Shown here: positions 8,060 through 16,515 of the stretch, piece after piece
Numbering within the stretch: the stretch's first letter is position 1
How the letters are laid out: every line of letters starts with the position of its first letter
NCBI RefSeq assembly: GCF_015500075.1
Contig: NZ_CP045496.1
Location: 310,001 to 374,000 of the forward strand
Length of the DNA: 64,000 nt
Direction of reading: 5' to 3'
From: Mesorhizobium sp. INR15
GTDB taxonomy: Bacteria; Pseudomonadota; Alphaproteobacteria; Rhizobiales; Rhizobiaceae
Translations under genes and position numbers: made by a program
The notes under the pieces: model-generated
Seen by the model: the letters and a program-made list of their open reading frames with translations, nothing else
Databases searched by the model: none
What the model was told of the DNA's origin: nothing

Positions 8060-8995
8060 TCAAAAGGCCGGCTGCGTGGTGTCGACATTGTCCTTGGTAA
8101 CGACCGTCAACGGGATCGGAATGCGATCCTTGACCTCCTTGCCGTCGAGGATCTCGGCCATGGTGTTGATGGCGAGCTTGCCGTCTTCGTCAGGCGACTG
8201 AACGATGGTCGAATACATCTCGCCGGATTTGATCGAGGCAAAGGCATCCTTCTGACCGTTGATGCCGACGATCGGCGGTGTCGGCTTGCCCGGATTGGCT
8301 TCCTTCCAGGCATCGATGAAGCCCCGCGCCATGGTGTCGTCATTGGCGTAGACGCCGCTGATCTTGTCGCCGAAGCGGGTGATCAGATCGCGGCTGGCAA
8401 CCAGGGCCTTCTGCTGGTCGAAGTCGGCGTTCACGGTGTCGAGGACTTCGATCTTGCTGCCCAGTTCCTTGAGGTGGTCGACGAAACCGCCGACGCGGCC
8501 GATCGTGGTGCCATTGCCGGCCTGGCCGGCAATGATGACGACGGCGCCTTCTCCCTTGAGCGCGGCATTCAGCGAGTCCGCCGCCATCTTGCCTTCGGCA
8601 TAGACGTCGGGACCCGTGAACGACTTGATGAAGGGCTTGGCCTGGTCGCTCATCGGCGAGTTGATGAGGATGGCCGGAATGTTGGCCGCCTGCGCACCCG
8701 CGAGACCCGGAATGTAAGCCTGCGGATCGAGCGGCCACAGGATGATGCCGTCCGCCTTGCGCGCGATACAGGTCTTGAGCTGCTCGGTGCCGGTCTGGAC
8801 ATCGAAGTTCTGGCTCAGGCTCAGCACGTCGATGCCAAGTTCCTTGGCTCGCGCTTCAAGCGCCTTGTTGGCCGGCGTCGCATAGGCATGAGAGTCCGCG
8901 GCGGTCACATAGCAGACCGTCTTGGCTTCGGCCCAACCGGCCGAGGCCAGAAGCGCCAAGGCGCCCGCAAGCAAAGCACTTTTCCTGGTAGTCAT
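8060..8995 (-). CDS. Sugar ABC transporter substrate-binding protein (RbsB type)
   Basis: The precursor of about 311 residues has a Sec signal peptide (MTTRKSALLAGALALLASAG, cleavage near AEA-KT) and a type I periplasmic binding fold: CIARKADGIILWPLDP near residue 80 and GVYANDDTMARGFIDAWKE near 210. It should capture a sugar or polyol in the periplasm. Two in-frame ATGs are present; I chose 8995 because GGAGG lies 5 bases upstream of it but only 2 from the ATG at 8998. It is the last gene of the operon ATPase-permease-permease-binding protein. Neighbouring mutarotase, SDR and altronate-dehydratase-like genes suggest a deoxyhexose or related sugar as ligand. Confidence 0.92.
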   Translation of the reverse strand: MTTRKSALLAGALALLASAGWAEAKTVCYVTAADSHAYATPANKALEARAKELGIDVLSLSQNFDVQTGTEQLKTCIARKADGIILWPLDPQAYIPGLAGAQAANIPAILINSPMSDQAKPFIKSFTGPDVYAEGKMAADSLNAALKGEGAVVIIAGQAGNGTTIGRVGGFVDHLKELGSKIEVLDTVNADFDQQKALVASRDLITRFGDKISGVYANDDTMARGFIDAWKEANPGKPTPPIVGINGQKDAFASIKSGEMYSTIVQSPDEDGKLAINTMAEILDGKEVKDRIPIPLTVVTKDNVDTTQPAF

Positions 8996-9018
8996 CATTT
9001 CCTCCCTTTGTGGTCGAG

Positions 9019-9984
9019 TTAGGCCGAGGCGACCGCCGCGGCATGCGTCGGCGTGCCCGTCCGAACCGTTCGGTCGAGGACGACAAGCAGAATGAGAATG
9101 AAGCCGGCAACGACCTGCTGGACGTATGCGGGCACCGACTGGAACTCCATCGCGGTGGTGAGTGCGGCGATGGTGAGCACACCGCCAAGGGTGCCCAGCG
9201 CCGAACCCCGGCCGCCCTCCAGGCGCGTGCCGCCGACAACCACGGCGGCGATCACCGCGACGGTCAGTTCCGAACCGAAGACCGGCGAGCCGGTGTTGGT
9301 GGCGAGGCTTTGCAGCACACCGGCGACACCAGCCAAAGTGCTGGCGAAGACGAAGCCCAGAAACATCATCCTGTCGGTAGAAATGCCGCTCGCCTCGGCC
9401 GCACTCGCGTTCGACCCCACGGCGAACAGGTTGCGCCCCGGGACCGTGCGGGTCAGCCAGAAATGCAGAAGCAGGATCGCGGCGAGGAACAGCGCACTGC
9501 GCACGGTGAAGATGTCGAAATAGACCTTGGCCAACGCCAGGGAGAACATGATGTCGATGCCGGCGACGGGCTGGCTTGCCGTGACCCAATGGGCGACCGA
9601 CCGGAAGATCAGCATCGTGGCAAGCGTTGCCACCAGCGAATTGACCCTGAACACCACGGAGAGGATGCCGTTGAGCACGCCTGCGGCTGCGCCCGCCGCC
9701 ACGCCGACGCACGCCGCCGGCCAGATTCCGAGGCTCGGCTGCAGCACGATCGAAACGATCCCCGACAGGGCGAAGACCGCGCCGCCGGAAAGGTCGATCT
9801 GGCCGGCGATCAGCAGCGCCGTCAGGCCGATGGCGATGATGCCGATCGAAGCGCCTCGATCAAGACCGAGGCCGAGCGTCGTCATGCCGAAAAAGCCGGG
9901 TACCAGGATCGAGGCCACCAGCAGCGTGAGGCCGAGAATAAGCCCGACCCGATAGCGGGCGACCCCAGAGAGCATGGCCATCAT
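9019..9984 (-). CDS. Sugar ABC transporter permease (RbsC/AraH family)
   Basis: The 321-residue hydrophobic protein has the many membrane helices of the ribose-type permease family, with the family signature QIDLSGGAVFALSGIV near residue 70 and AVVVGGTRLEGGRGSALGTL near 250. It forms the inner-membrane channel of the importer, pairing with the permease encoded immediately upstream. Its ATG overlaps the upstream stop by four bases (ATGA), so the two permeases are probably made in equal amounts. A second in-frame ATG follows directly. Confidence 0.92.
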   Translation of the reverse strand: MMAMLSGVARYRVGLILGLTLLVASILVPGFFGMTTLGLGLDRGASIGIIAIGLTALLIAGQIDLSGGAVFALSGIVSIVLQPSLGIWPAACVGVAAGAAAGVLNGILSVVFRVNSLVATLATMLIFRSVAHWVTASQPVAGIDIMFSLALAKVYFDIFTVRSALFLAAILLLHFWLTRTVPGRNLFAVGSNASAAEASGISTDRMMFLGFVFASTLAGVAGVLQSLATNTGSPVFGSELTVAVIAAVVVGGTRLEGGRGSALGTLGGVLTIAALTTAMEFQSVPAYVQQVVAGFILILLVVLDRTVRTGTPTHAAAVASA

Positions 9985-10979
9985 GCCGCTCCGCGTTTGC
10001 GAAGCGCGACATCAAGGGCGACGGCGCCGGCGATGAGGAGGCCAAGGACAAAGCCCTGGACCGGTGTGCGGACGCCTTGCAGCACCATGATGTTGGTGAG
10101 CAGCTGGACGAAGACCAGGCCGGCGATCGCACGCGGGACCGAGCCGAAGCCGCCCATGATCGAGATGCCGCCGACCACGACAGCCGTGATGGCGCTGAAT
10201 TCATAGCCGGTGCCGACAAGCGGCCGTGCGCTTTGCAAGGTCAACCCGAGCAAGGCGCCGCTGAGACCCGAGCACAGAGCGGTGATGACGAAGGCGCCGG
10301 CCTTGACGGCGCGAACCGGCACGGCACTCGCTTGCGCGGCGTTGTAGTTGCCGCCGGTGGCGATCGTCCATCGGCCCCAGAAGGATCGCGACAGCACGAA
10401 GTTGCCGACGATGGCGATGACCAGGAAAATCAGGGCAATGGTCGGGATGCCCAGCACACGGCTCTTCACCAGGGCCGCCGAGGCCGGGTCCGCGCCGTAG
10501 ACAATGACGCCACCGACCGCTGCCTGGACAATGCCAAGCACGATCGTGCCCACGCCCAGCGTGGCGATGATGGGATTGATGCCGATGTAGCCAACGAGCA
10601 GGCCGTTTACGAGGCCGCAGGCTCCAGCAAGGGCAATGGCCAGGACGAAGGCGGGAATCGGCCCGATCATGGGCTGAAGGGCGAGCGAAAGGATGGCGCC
10701 ACAGGCGATGGTGGCCGGCACCGAAAGGTCGGCCAGTCCGCCAACCACCAGGACGAAGGTCATGCCCACGACGACGATGCCGACGATGGCCATCGATGTC
10801 AGGACATTGACCATGTTTCCGGCTGTGAAGAAGACCGGGCTGGCTAGCGACCCGTAGATCACGATCGCCAGGATGGCGATGATGAGGCCGTTGCGCGACA
10901 GGAGCTCGGCGAGCCTGTTGCCACGGTTGAAGCGCGGGTTGCCGAGATCGTCTTGCATGGTGAGGGCGATGTCCGTCAT
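9981..10979 (-). CDS. Sugar ABC transporter permease (RbsC/AraH family)
   Basis: The 332-residue protein is the second inner-membrane permease. It has about ten hydrophobic segments, GGLADLSVPATIACGAIL near residue 80 and AITAVVVGGISIMGGFGS near 265, as in the RbsC family. I set the start at ATG 10979, which overlaps the stop of the ATPase gene by four bases (ATGA); the open frame upstream of this is opposite no gene but lies inside the ATPase coding region. Two different permeases in one operon suggest a heterodimeric channel, seen in several rhizobial sugar importers. Confidence 0.92.
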   Translation of the reverse strand: MTDIALTMQDDLGNPRFNRGNRLAELLSRNGLIIAILAIVIYGSLASPVFFTAGNMVNVLTSMAIVGIVVVGMTFVLVVGGLADLSVPATIACGAILSLALQPMIGPIPAFVLAIALAGACGLVNGLLVGYIGINPIIATLGVGTIVLGIVQAAVGGVIVYGADPASAALVKSRVLGIPTIALIFLVIAIVGNFVLSRSFWGRWTIATGGNYNAAQASAVPVRAVKAGAFVITALCSGLSGALLGLTLQSARPLVGTGYEFSAITAVVVGGISIMGGFGSVPRAIAGLVFVQLLTNIMVLQGVRTPVQGFVLGLLIAGAVALDVALRKRGAA

Positions 10980-12475
10980 GCCGTTTCTTCGCCCGTGGCG
11001 AGCGCCATGATGCGTTCTTCCGTCAGGTGCCTGCGCTCGATCGCCGGAGAGGCATGGCCATCGCGCATGACCACGACGCGGTCGCAGACGCCGAGCACTT
11101 CCGGAAGCTCGGACGAGATCATCACCACCGCCATTCCGGCCGCGACCAGTTCGCCGATGATCCTGTGGATTTCGGCCTTGGCGCCGACATCGACGCCACG
11201 GGTCGGCTCGTCGAGGATCAGCACCGACGGGTTTGCAGACAGCCACTTGGAGATGACAGCCTTCTGCTGGTTTCCGCCCGACAGGAGGTTGATGCGGCGC
11301 TCCGGATCAGGCGGGACAATCGAAAGATCCCTGGCGTATTTCGCCGCGAGCTTGCGGTCGGCGCCCATGCTGACGCGGCCGAAACGGGTGAGCCGGCGCA
11401 GGATCGGCAGGCTGATGTTCTCGCGCACGGTCATCGACGGAATGATGCCGTCGCCCTTGCGGTCTTCCGGCACATAGGCGATGCCGGCCTTCATCGCCGC
11501 CGACGGCGAGCGGATCGTCACCGGCTTGCCGTGGGTCTCGATGCTGCCGGCAGTCACGGCAGACAGGCCGAAGATAGCTTTCGCGACCTCGGTCCGGCCT
11601 GCTCCGACCAACCCGGTCAGGCCGAGTATCTCGCCAGCCCTGACCTCGAAGCTGACATCTTCAAAACTGAACCCGTCGCCGAGGCCGCTTACTTTCAGCA
11701 CCGGGGCTCCGATCGTTGACGGCGTTTTCGGGAAAACGTTGGTCACCTCGCGGCCGACCATCAGCCTGATCATTTCGGCGGCCGTGATGCCGCTGGCCGG
11801 CCGGGTCTCGATCATGCTGCCGTCGCGCAGGATCGTGATGTCATCGGCGATCTCAAGCACTTCCTTGAGCCGGTGGCTGATGTAGACGATGGCGATGCCC
11901 GACTGCTTCATCTTGCGCAGGATCTTGAACAGCGCCGCCGTCTCATGTTCGCTCAGGCTCGACGTCGGCTCGTCCAGGACGATGATGCGCGGATTGGCGG
12001 CGTAGGCCTTGGCGATCTCCACCAGTTGCTGCTGGCTGATCGAGAGATCGCCGAGCCGCGCTCTGGGATCGATGTCGGCGCCCAGTTCCCGCAGAATCGC
12101 CGCTGCATTGCGCAGCATCGCCGCCTTGTCGACCAGCGACCATTTTCGCGGCATCCGGCCGAGATAGACATTCTCGGCGACGGTCAGATCGGGAACCAGG
12201 TTCAGCTCCTGGTGAACCATCCTGATGCCGAGTTTCTGGGCATCGGCGGGCTTGCGCATGCGCACCTCGACCCCGCCGACCTCAGTGGTTCCGGTGGTGG
12301 GAAGGTAGGCGCCGCTGAGCACCTTCATCAGTGTGGATTTGCCGGCCCCATTCTCGCCGACGATGGCATGGACACGGCCGAAATCGACGCTGAGGCTGAC
12401 GTTGGAGAGCGCCTTCACGCCAGGGAAAATCTTGCTGATCCCTTGCATGCGAAGAGCGCTTGTCGCGGCCGACAT
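10976..12475 (-). CDS. Sugar ABC transporter ATP-binding protein with two cassettes (RbsA/MglA family)
   Basis: The 499-residue protein carries two ABC cassettes. The first has a full Walker A (GENGAGKST, residues 40-48) and a Walker B ending VLDEPTSSLS; its signature is LSISQQQ. The second has the degenerate Walker A normal for this family (GLVGAGRTE) with signature LSGGNQQK and LILDEPTRGVD. It powers the importer encoded downstream. I chose ATG 12475, five bases after GAGGG; a GTG at 12487 is the alternative. It is the first gene of the operon, and a near-palindrome (12540-12553) shared with two other promoters lies 65 bases upstream. Confidence 0.93.
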   Translation of the reverse strand: MSAATSALRMQGISKIFPGVKALSNVSLSVDFGRVHAIVGENGAGKSTLMKVLSGAYLPTTGTTEVGGVEVRMRKPADAQKLGIRMVHQELNLVPDLTVAENVYLGRMPRKWSLVDKAAMLRNAAAILRELGADIDPRARLGDLSISQQQLVEIAKAYAANPRIIVLDEPTSSLSEHETAALFKILRKMKQSGIAIVYISHRLKEVLEIADDITILRDGSMIETRPASGITAAEMIRLMVGREVTNVFPKTPSTIGAPVLKVSGLGDGFSFEDVSFEVRAGEILGLTGLVGAGRTEVAKAIFGLSAVTAGSIETHGKPVTIRSPSAAMKAGIAYVPEDRKGDGIIPSMTVRENISLPILRRLTRFGRVSMGADRKLAAKYARDLSIVPPDPERRINLLSGGNQQKAVISKWLSANPSVLILDEPTRGVDVGAKAEIHRIIGELVAAGMAVVMISSELPEVLGVCDRVVVMRDGHASPAIERRHLTEERIMALATGEETA

Positions 12476-12539
12476 CCCTGCCCTCACCCGTTTCCAGTTT
12501 CAGATGTTTACCGGCCTTTTTCGAAGCCTCGTTGTTTTA

Positions 12540-12553
12540 TTACACTAATATAA
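12540..12553. promoter_or_regulatory. Putative GntR operator A, upstream of the sugar ABC operon
   Basis: The 14-base site TTACACTAATATAA lies 65 bases upstream of the ATPase start. It shares the 10-base core ACTARTATAA with sites at 13492 and 15974, each in a control region of the same sugar cluster. AT-rich sequence like this is rare in the surrounding GC-rich DNA. The likely binder is the GntR/FCD regulator encoded at 13622. Confidence 0.6.
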
Positions 12554-12630
12554 TAGCTGCTGCAAGGATCGCCCGACGCGGTTTTGGAGGCGCCCACAAT
12601 CAAGCGGCCAGGCGCCAACTTCTGTGGGCA

Positions 12631-13377
12631 TCAGTAGGTGGCGCGGCCACCCGAGAGATCGAATACGGCGGCCGTGGTGAAGCTGTTTTCCTTCGACACC
12701 AGCCAGGCAACCATGTTCGCGGCCTCGTCGACTTCGAGGAACCGGGCACGCGGAATCTTCGACAGCATGTAGTCGATATGCTCCTGCTTCATCTGGTCGA
12801 AGATCGGCGTGCGGGCCGCCGCCGGCGTGATGCAGTTCACCGCGATATCCAGTCCGGCCAGTTCCTTGCCCAGCGACTTGGTCATGCCGATGACCGCCGC
12901 TTTCGATGCGGAATAGGCAGACGCGTTCGGATTGCCTTCCTTGCCGGCGATCGAGGCAACATTGACGATGCGGCCATAGCCATGCGCCTTCATCGACGGC
13001 ACGACCGCACGGTTGACGTGAAAGGTGCCGTGCAGGTTGATGTCGATCACCCGCTTCCACTCGGCGACCGGATAGGCTTCCAGCGTGTGGTTGGGACCGG
13101 CAATGCCGGCCGAATTCACCAGGATCGATACCGCACCGAACGCGGCCTCGGTCTGGCCATGCGCGGCGACAACAGCATCGGGGTCGACAATGTCCACGAC
13201 AACGGAACGTACCGAACCGCCCAGTTCCTGCGTGGCAGTTTCGAGCCGATCAGCGTTGACATCCCACAGGCAGACCTTGGCGCCCGATGCCAGCATCCGC
13301 TTTGCGAAGGCAAAACCCAGTCCCTGAGCCCCACCGGTGACGACAGCCACCTGACCATCGAGATCAATCCTGTTCAT
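12631..13377 (-). CDS. SDR family NAD(P)-dependent dehydrogenase
   Basis: A classical short-chain dehydrogenase of 248 residues: cofactor motif TGGAQGLG near residue 14, NSAG near 88, the catalytic Ser in NVASIAGKEG near 140 and the YSASK pair near 154. It probably oxidises a sugar or keto-deoxy sugar acid; homologues in non-phosphorylating fucose and rhamnose routes are either sugar 1-dehydrogenases or 2-keto-3-deoxy-acid dehydrogenases, and sequence alone does not separate these. It diverges from the GntR regulator; the shared intergenic region holds operator B. An AGGGAG ribosome binding site precedes the ATG. Confidence 0.9.
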   Translation of the reverse strand: MNRIDLDGQVAVVTGGAQGLGFAFAKRMLASGAKVCLWDVNADRLETATQELGGSVRSVVVDIVDPDAVVAAHGQTEAAFGAVSILVNSAGIAGPNHTLEAYPVAEWKRVIDINLHGTFHVNRAVVPSMKAHGYGRIVNVASIAGKEGNPNASAYSASKAAVIGMTKSLGKELAGLDIAVNCITPAAARTPIFDQMKQEHIDYMLSKIPRARFLEVDEAANMVAWLVSKENSFTTAAVFDLSGGRATY

Positions 13378-13491
13378 CGTCTGGTTCTCCCTGGAGACTG
13401 ATTTGAGCCGGCGCTCGACCCTACCGGTTGCGCGCCCAAACGCCCATCCTGGTTTCGGTAATGCTCTCCCAGCCGGGATTGCTCTCGCATG

Positions 13492-13505
13492 TTACACTAG
13501 TATAA
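13492..13505. promoter_or_regulatory. Putative GntR operator B, between SDR and GntR genes
   Basis: TTACACTAGTATAA is an almost perfect palindrome (TTAnACTAGTnTAA, one mismatched pair) centred on CTAG. It lies about 115 bases from both divergent start codons. It also contains TATAAT reading towards the regulator gene, so it may overlap a -10 box, which would suit autorepression. It is the most symmetrical of the three related sites. Confidence 0.62.
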
Positions 13506-13621
13506 TGCAAGCTTGAATCGCGCGCAGAGCGCGCCGATTGAATTGTGTCGGCTTAGAGCCCAATGTTATGTGCGACTCCTGGCGCACAACATGCGGCAGG
13601 AGCACGGCAGGGGCAAAGGTC

Positions 13622-14383
13622 ATGGCTGCGAGAACATCGGATACGGCAGGCAAGTCAGGGGCGACGCAGAGCGCCGAGAGCAGCTTGACCGAGTTCCTGC
13701 AAGGCGCTTCGCTCAACCGCGCCATCCCGCTGCGTGACCAAATCTATGGACTGGTGCGCAAGGCGATCGTCACTGGGAAGCTCGCGCCGGGAGCACCCAT
13801 CAACGAAATCGAGATCGCGCACAGGCTCGGCATTTCGCGCACGCCGGTGCGTGAGGCGGTCAAGAAAGTCAGCGATGAGGGCCTGATCGAGGTCTTCGCC
13901 CAGAACGGAACATTCGTTGCCGACATCAGCCGCAAGCAGGTCGAAGAGGCCTATATCATCCGGATCGCGCTAGAGCTCGAAAGCATCAAGCGGGCGGCGG
14001 TCGCCATCGAAACCAACCACGTCCAGGACTTGGAAGACATCATCAACGCGCATGAGACCGCGGTGAAACGCTCGCGCTTCGATGAGGCCATCGCCAGGGA
14101 TGACGACTTTCACCGCTACATCGCCGAGGTGAACGGCCTGACCATGCTGTGGAAGGTCGTCGACATTTCGAAAGCGCAGATGGATCGGTGCCGGTTGTTG
14201 TCGCTGCCCTCCCCGGGCGCCGGGCAGGAAACCATCGCCCAGCACCGCGCGATCCTGAAGGCACTGGCCAAACGCGACCAGGCCGGCGCCATGAAAGCGC
14301 TGCAGGCGCATCTGGAAACATCGCTGCGCAACACGATCGCCCTGCTGGACGCGGAGCCCCATGGTTCCCTGCTGATCGCCTGA
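13622..14383 (+). CDS. GntR family transcriptional regulator (FCD subfamily)
   Basis: The 253-residue protein has a winged helix-turn-helix (residues about 30-90, with LGISRTPVREAVKKVSDEGLI) followed by an all-helical FCD ligand domain with the metal-binding pattern seen in this group (DDDFHRYIAE and QHRAILKAL). FCD regulators respond to sugar acids or other organic acids and usually repress. I chose ATG 13622 because AAAGG lies four bases upstream; an upstream ATG at 13538 in the same frame adds an implausible Cys-rich leader. Its own promoter carries the most symmetric of three related operators, so it probably controls itself, the SDR, the ABC importer, the dehydratase and the mutarotase. 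Confidence 0.9.
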   Translation: MAARTSDTAGKSGATQSAESSLTEFLQGASLNRAIPLRDQIYGLVRKAIVTGKLAPGAPINEIEIAHRLGISRTPVREAVKKVSDEGLIEVFAQNGTFVADISRKQVEEAYIIRIALELESIKRAAVAIETNHVQDLEDIINAHETAVKRSRFDEAIARDDDFHRYIAEVNGLTMLWKVVDISKAQMDRCRLLSLPSPGAGQETIAQHRAILKALAKRDQAGAMKALQAHLETSLRNTIALLDAEPHGSLLIA

Positions 14384-14401
14384 GCCTACGGCTCGGTAGA
14401 C

Positions 14402-15913
14402 CTACATGGTCGCGCCAATCGACCACGGCACGAACTCGCTGTCGCCATAGCCCAGCAGTTCCGATTTGGTGCGCTCGCCGGAAGCCACCGCAAGGATCTT
14501 CCGAAGGATTTCCTCGCCTTTTTCCGGCAACGTGGCGCCGTCGAGGATGTCGCCGCAATTGATATCCATGTCCTCGGTCATCTTTTCATAGATGAGCGAA
14601 TTGGATGCGAGCTTGATCGACGGCGTCGGCTTGCAGCCGAAGGCGGAACCGCGGCCGGTCGTGAAGCAAAGCACGTTGGCGCCGCCGGCCACCTGCCCGG
14701 TCGCCGAGACCGGATCGTAGCCGGGCGTGTCCATGAACACCAGGCCGCTGGCCGTGACCGGCTCGGCATAGTTGAAGACACCGGTGAGGTTGGTCGAGCC
14801 ACCTTTGGCCGCCGCGCCCAGCGACTTTTCGAGAATGGTTGTCAAGCCGCCCGCCTTGTTGCCGGGGGACGGATTGTTGTTCATCTCCATGTTGTGCCGT
14901 TCGGTGTAGCCTTCCCACCATCGGATTCGCTCAGCCAGCCTTTCACCGATTTCGGCGTTCTCGGCGCGCCGCATCAGCAGATGCTCGGCGCCGTAAATCT
15001 CGGGCGTTTCCGAGAGAATGGCGGTGCCGCCTTCTGCAACCAGCAGATCGACCGCGACGCCCAGGGCGGGATTGGCTGTAATGCCGGAATAGCCGTCGGA
15101 GCCACCGCACTGGAGCGCCAGCATCAGTTCCGACGCAGGCGCTTGCGTGCGCCTTGCCTCGTTGACGACGGCAAGCATGTCGTGGATGGCCGCGACGCCT
15201 GCCTCCACGGTCTTGCGCGTGCCGCCGACCTCCTGGATCGTCAAGGTGCGAAAGGTCGTCTCTTCCCTGATGCCGTAGGATTGCATCCAGCGCGGAATCT
15301 GAAACGACTCGCAGCCCAGCCCGACCATGAGCACCCCGCCGACATTCGGGTTGGTGGCAAAGCCCCATTGCGTGCGCTTGAGCAACTCATAGGCCTCGCC
15401 ATGGATGTCGAGCCCACACCCCGTGCCGTGGACCAGGGAGATGACGCCGTCGATGTTGGGATAGTCATCCAGGATGCCGGAGCGGTTGACCTGATCGGCG
15501 ATGAATCTCGACGCTGTCGCCGAGCAGTTCACCGAGGTCAGCACCGCGATGTAATTGCGCGTGCCGTATTTGCCGCTGGCCCGCTTGAACCCCTGAAACG
15601 TACGCCGCCGCTCAGGCGCAACGTAAGGCGTCGGCCTGGCGTCGACACCGAATTGATAGTCGCGGTCGAAGGCATGGACATAGACATTGTGCTCATGCAC
15701 CCACATGCCGGGCGCGATGTCTTCCCTGGCGAAGCCGATGACCTGGCCGTATTTGACGACGGAAGCATCCTTCGCGATCGGCCTGATGGCCATCTTGTGG
15801 CCGCGCGGGACGCGTTGCGCCGCCTTTACCGCATCCACGTCATCGCCAGCGTTGAGGGGATCGATCGCCAGGACAATGTTGTCGGCGTCGGTAAGTCTGA
15901 TGGTGCGAGCCAT
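14402..15913 (-). CDS. UxaA-family hydrolyase (altronate-dehydratase-like)
   Basis: The protein of about 503 residues has an N-terminal SAF domain (residues about 1-90, including PRGHKMAIRPIAKD) and a UxaA/GarD C-terminal domain with VHGTGCGLD, LQCGGSDGYSGITANPALG, TNLTGVF and FTTGRGSAFGCKPTPS. This family performs metal-dependent dehydration of sugar acids such as D-altronate or D-galactarate; some members act on sulfolactate. I set the start at ATG 15913, because the frame further upstream runs through the promoter region with operator C. The stop lies 18 bases from the convergent GntR stop. In this cluster the likely substrate is an aldonate formed by the SDR from the imported sugar. Confidence 0.88.
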   Translation of the reverse strand: MARTIRLTDADNIVLAIDPLNAGDDVDAVKAAQRVPRGHKMAIRPIAKDASVVKYGQVIGFAREDIAPGMWVHEHNVYVHAFDRDYQFGVDARPTPYVAPERRRTFQGFKRASGKYGTRNYIAVLTSVNCSATASRFIADQVNRSGILDDYPNIDGVISLVHGTGCGLDIHGEAYELLKRTQWGFATNPNVGGVLMVGLGCESFQIPRWMQSYGIREETTFRTLTIQEVGGTRKTVEAGVAAIHDMLAVVNEARRTQAPASELMLALQCGGSDGYSGITANPALGVAVDLLVAEGGTAILSETPEIYGAEHLLMRRAENAEIGERLAERIRWWEGYTERHNMEMNNNPSPGNKAGGLTTILEKSLGAAAKGGSTNLTGVFNYAEPVTASGLVFMDTPGYDPVSATGQVAGGANVLCFTTGRGSAFGCKPTPSIKLASNSLIYEKMTEDMDINCGDILDGATLPEKGEEILRKILAVASGERTKSELLGYGDSEFVPWSIGATM

Positions 15914-15973
15914 GGTCCATCGATGTTCGAGAGGAGGCGCGGCAAGGTCCTCTTGCCAACGCGATTTGGAAAG

Positions 15974-15987
15974 GAATACTAATATAA
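15974..15987. promoter_or_regulatory. Putative GntR operator C, between dehydratase and mutarotase genes
   Basis: GAATACTAATATAA shares the core ACTAATATAA with operator A base for base. It sits 61 bases upstream of the dehydratase start and 81 bases upstream of the mutarotase start, so one site could serve both divergent genes. Confidence 0.58.
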
Positions 15988-16067
15988 CAGGCACTGGCAA
16001 TCAAGATGGAAAGAGGCGGACCTCGCCTGCTCACGCAGCGCGGCTCCGTCTGGACGGGAGGTTGAGC

Positions 16068-16397
16068 ATGACCCGGATGGGGCTGTGCATCCGGCTGAAG
16101 CCGGATGTGATCGCCAGGTACAAGGAGCTTCATGCCGCCGTCTGGCCGGACGTGCTTGCGGCGATCACGGCCGCGAACATCCGGAATTACTCGATCTTCC
16201 TCCGGGAGCCGGAGAATCTGCTGTTTGCCTATTGGGAATACGGGGGCGAGGATTTCAGCCTGGATATGACGCTGATGAAGCTCAATCCCGCCATGCAGGA
16301 ATGGTGGACGATCTGCGACCCCTTGCAACAGCCGCTCGACACCCGCGCCGCCGGTGAGTGGTGGGCGTCAATGGAGCCGGTGTTTTTCCACGCCTGA
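16068..16397 (+). CDS. L-rhamnose mutarotase family protein
   Basis: The 109-residue protein has the RhaM family layout: MTRMGLCIRLKPDVIARYKE at the start, AVWPDVLAAI, the SIFLREPENLLFAYWEY segment and a C-terminal region ending EWWASMEPVFFHA. It interconverts alpha and beta anomers of L-rhamnose or L-fucose. The ATG at 16068 follows GGAGG by six bases. It diverges from the dehydratase gene and shares operator C. The family includes the L-fucose mutarotases found in non-phosphorylating fucose clusters, so either sugar is possible. This is the best single clue to the imported substrate. Confidence 0.9.
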   Translation: MTRMGLCIRLKPDVIARYKELHAAVWPDVLAAITAANIRNYSIFLREPENLLFAYWEYGGEDFSLDMTLMKLNPAMQEWWTICDPLQQPLDTRAAGEWWASMEPVFFHA

Positions 16398-16418
16398 GGA
16401 CAGCGGCTCCAATTGAAC

Positions 16419-16455
16419 TAGAGCCCCATTCCGATGGAATCGGAATGGGGCTCTA
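16419..16455. terminator. Long perfect inverted repeat between mutarotase and ABC ATPase genes
   Basis: A 17-bp perfect stem (TAGAGCCCCATTCCGAT and its complement) with a 3-base loop lies 22 bases after the mutarotase stop and between convergent genes. It can act as a bidirectional transcription stop. There is no long U tract, so an RNA-processing or repeat origin is also possible. Confidence 0.6.
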
Positions 16456-16466
16456 TCTGTTTGTTT

Positions 16467-16515
16467 GAGCATGATCTTTTCCGAAAACCGGCACCCACTT
16501 TTCGGGATCATGCTC
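16467..16515. repeat. Short palindromic intergenic repeat (GAGCATGATC family)
   Basis: A 49-base element bounded by GAGCATGATC and GATCATGCTC, with internal CCGAAAAC and CACTTTTCGG also partly complementary. I recognise this as a palindromic repeat widespread in Rhizobiales intergenic regions (recall, not a search). It touches the stop codon of the ATPase gene at 16515. Confidence 0.7.

Noticed and set aside
8996..9712. Upstream extension of the sugar-binding protein to 550 residues
   Set aside because: It runs through the permease gene; the signal peptide and GGAGG site fix the start at 8995.
13501..13506. TATAAT as a simple promoter -10 box explaining the conserved motif
   Set aside because: The related sites at 12540 and 15974 keep the ACTA half and near-palindromic symmetry, and orientation to the genes differs, so an operator explains the motif better; overlap with a -10 box at this one site remains possible.
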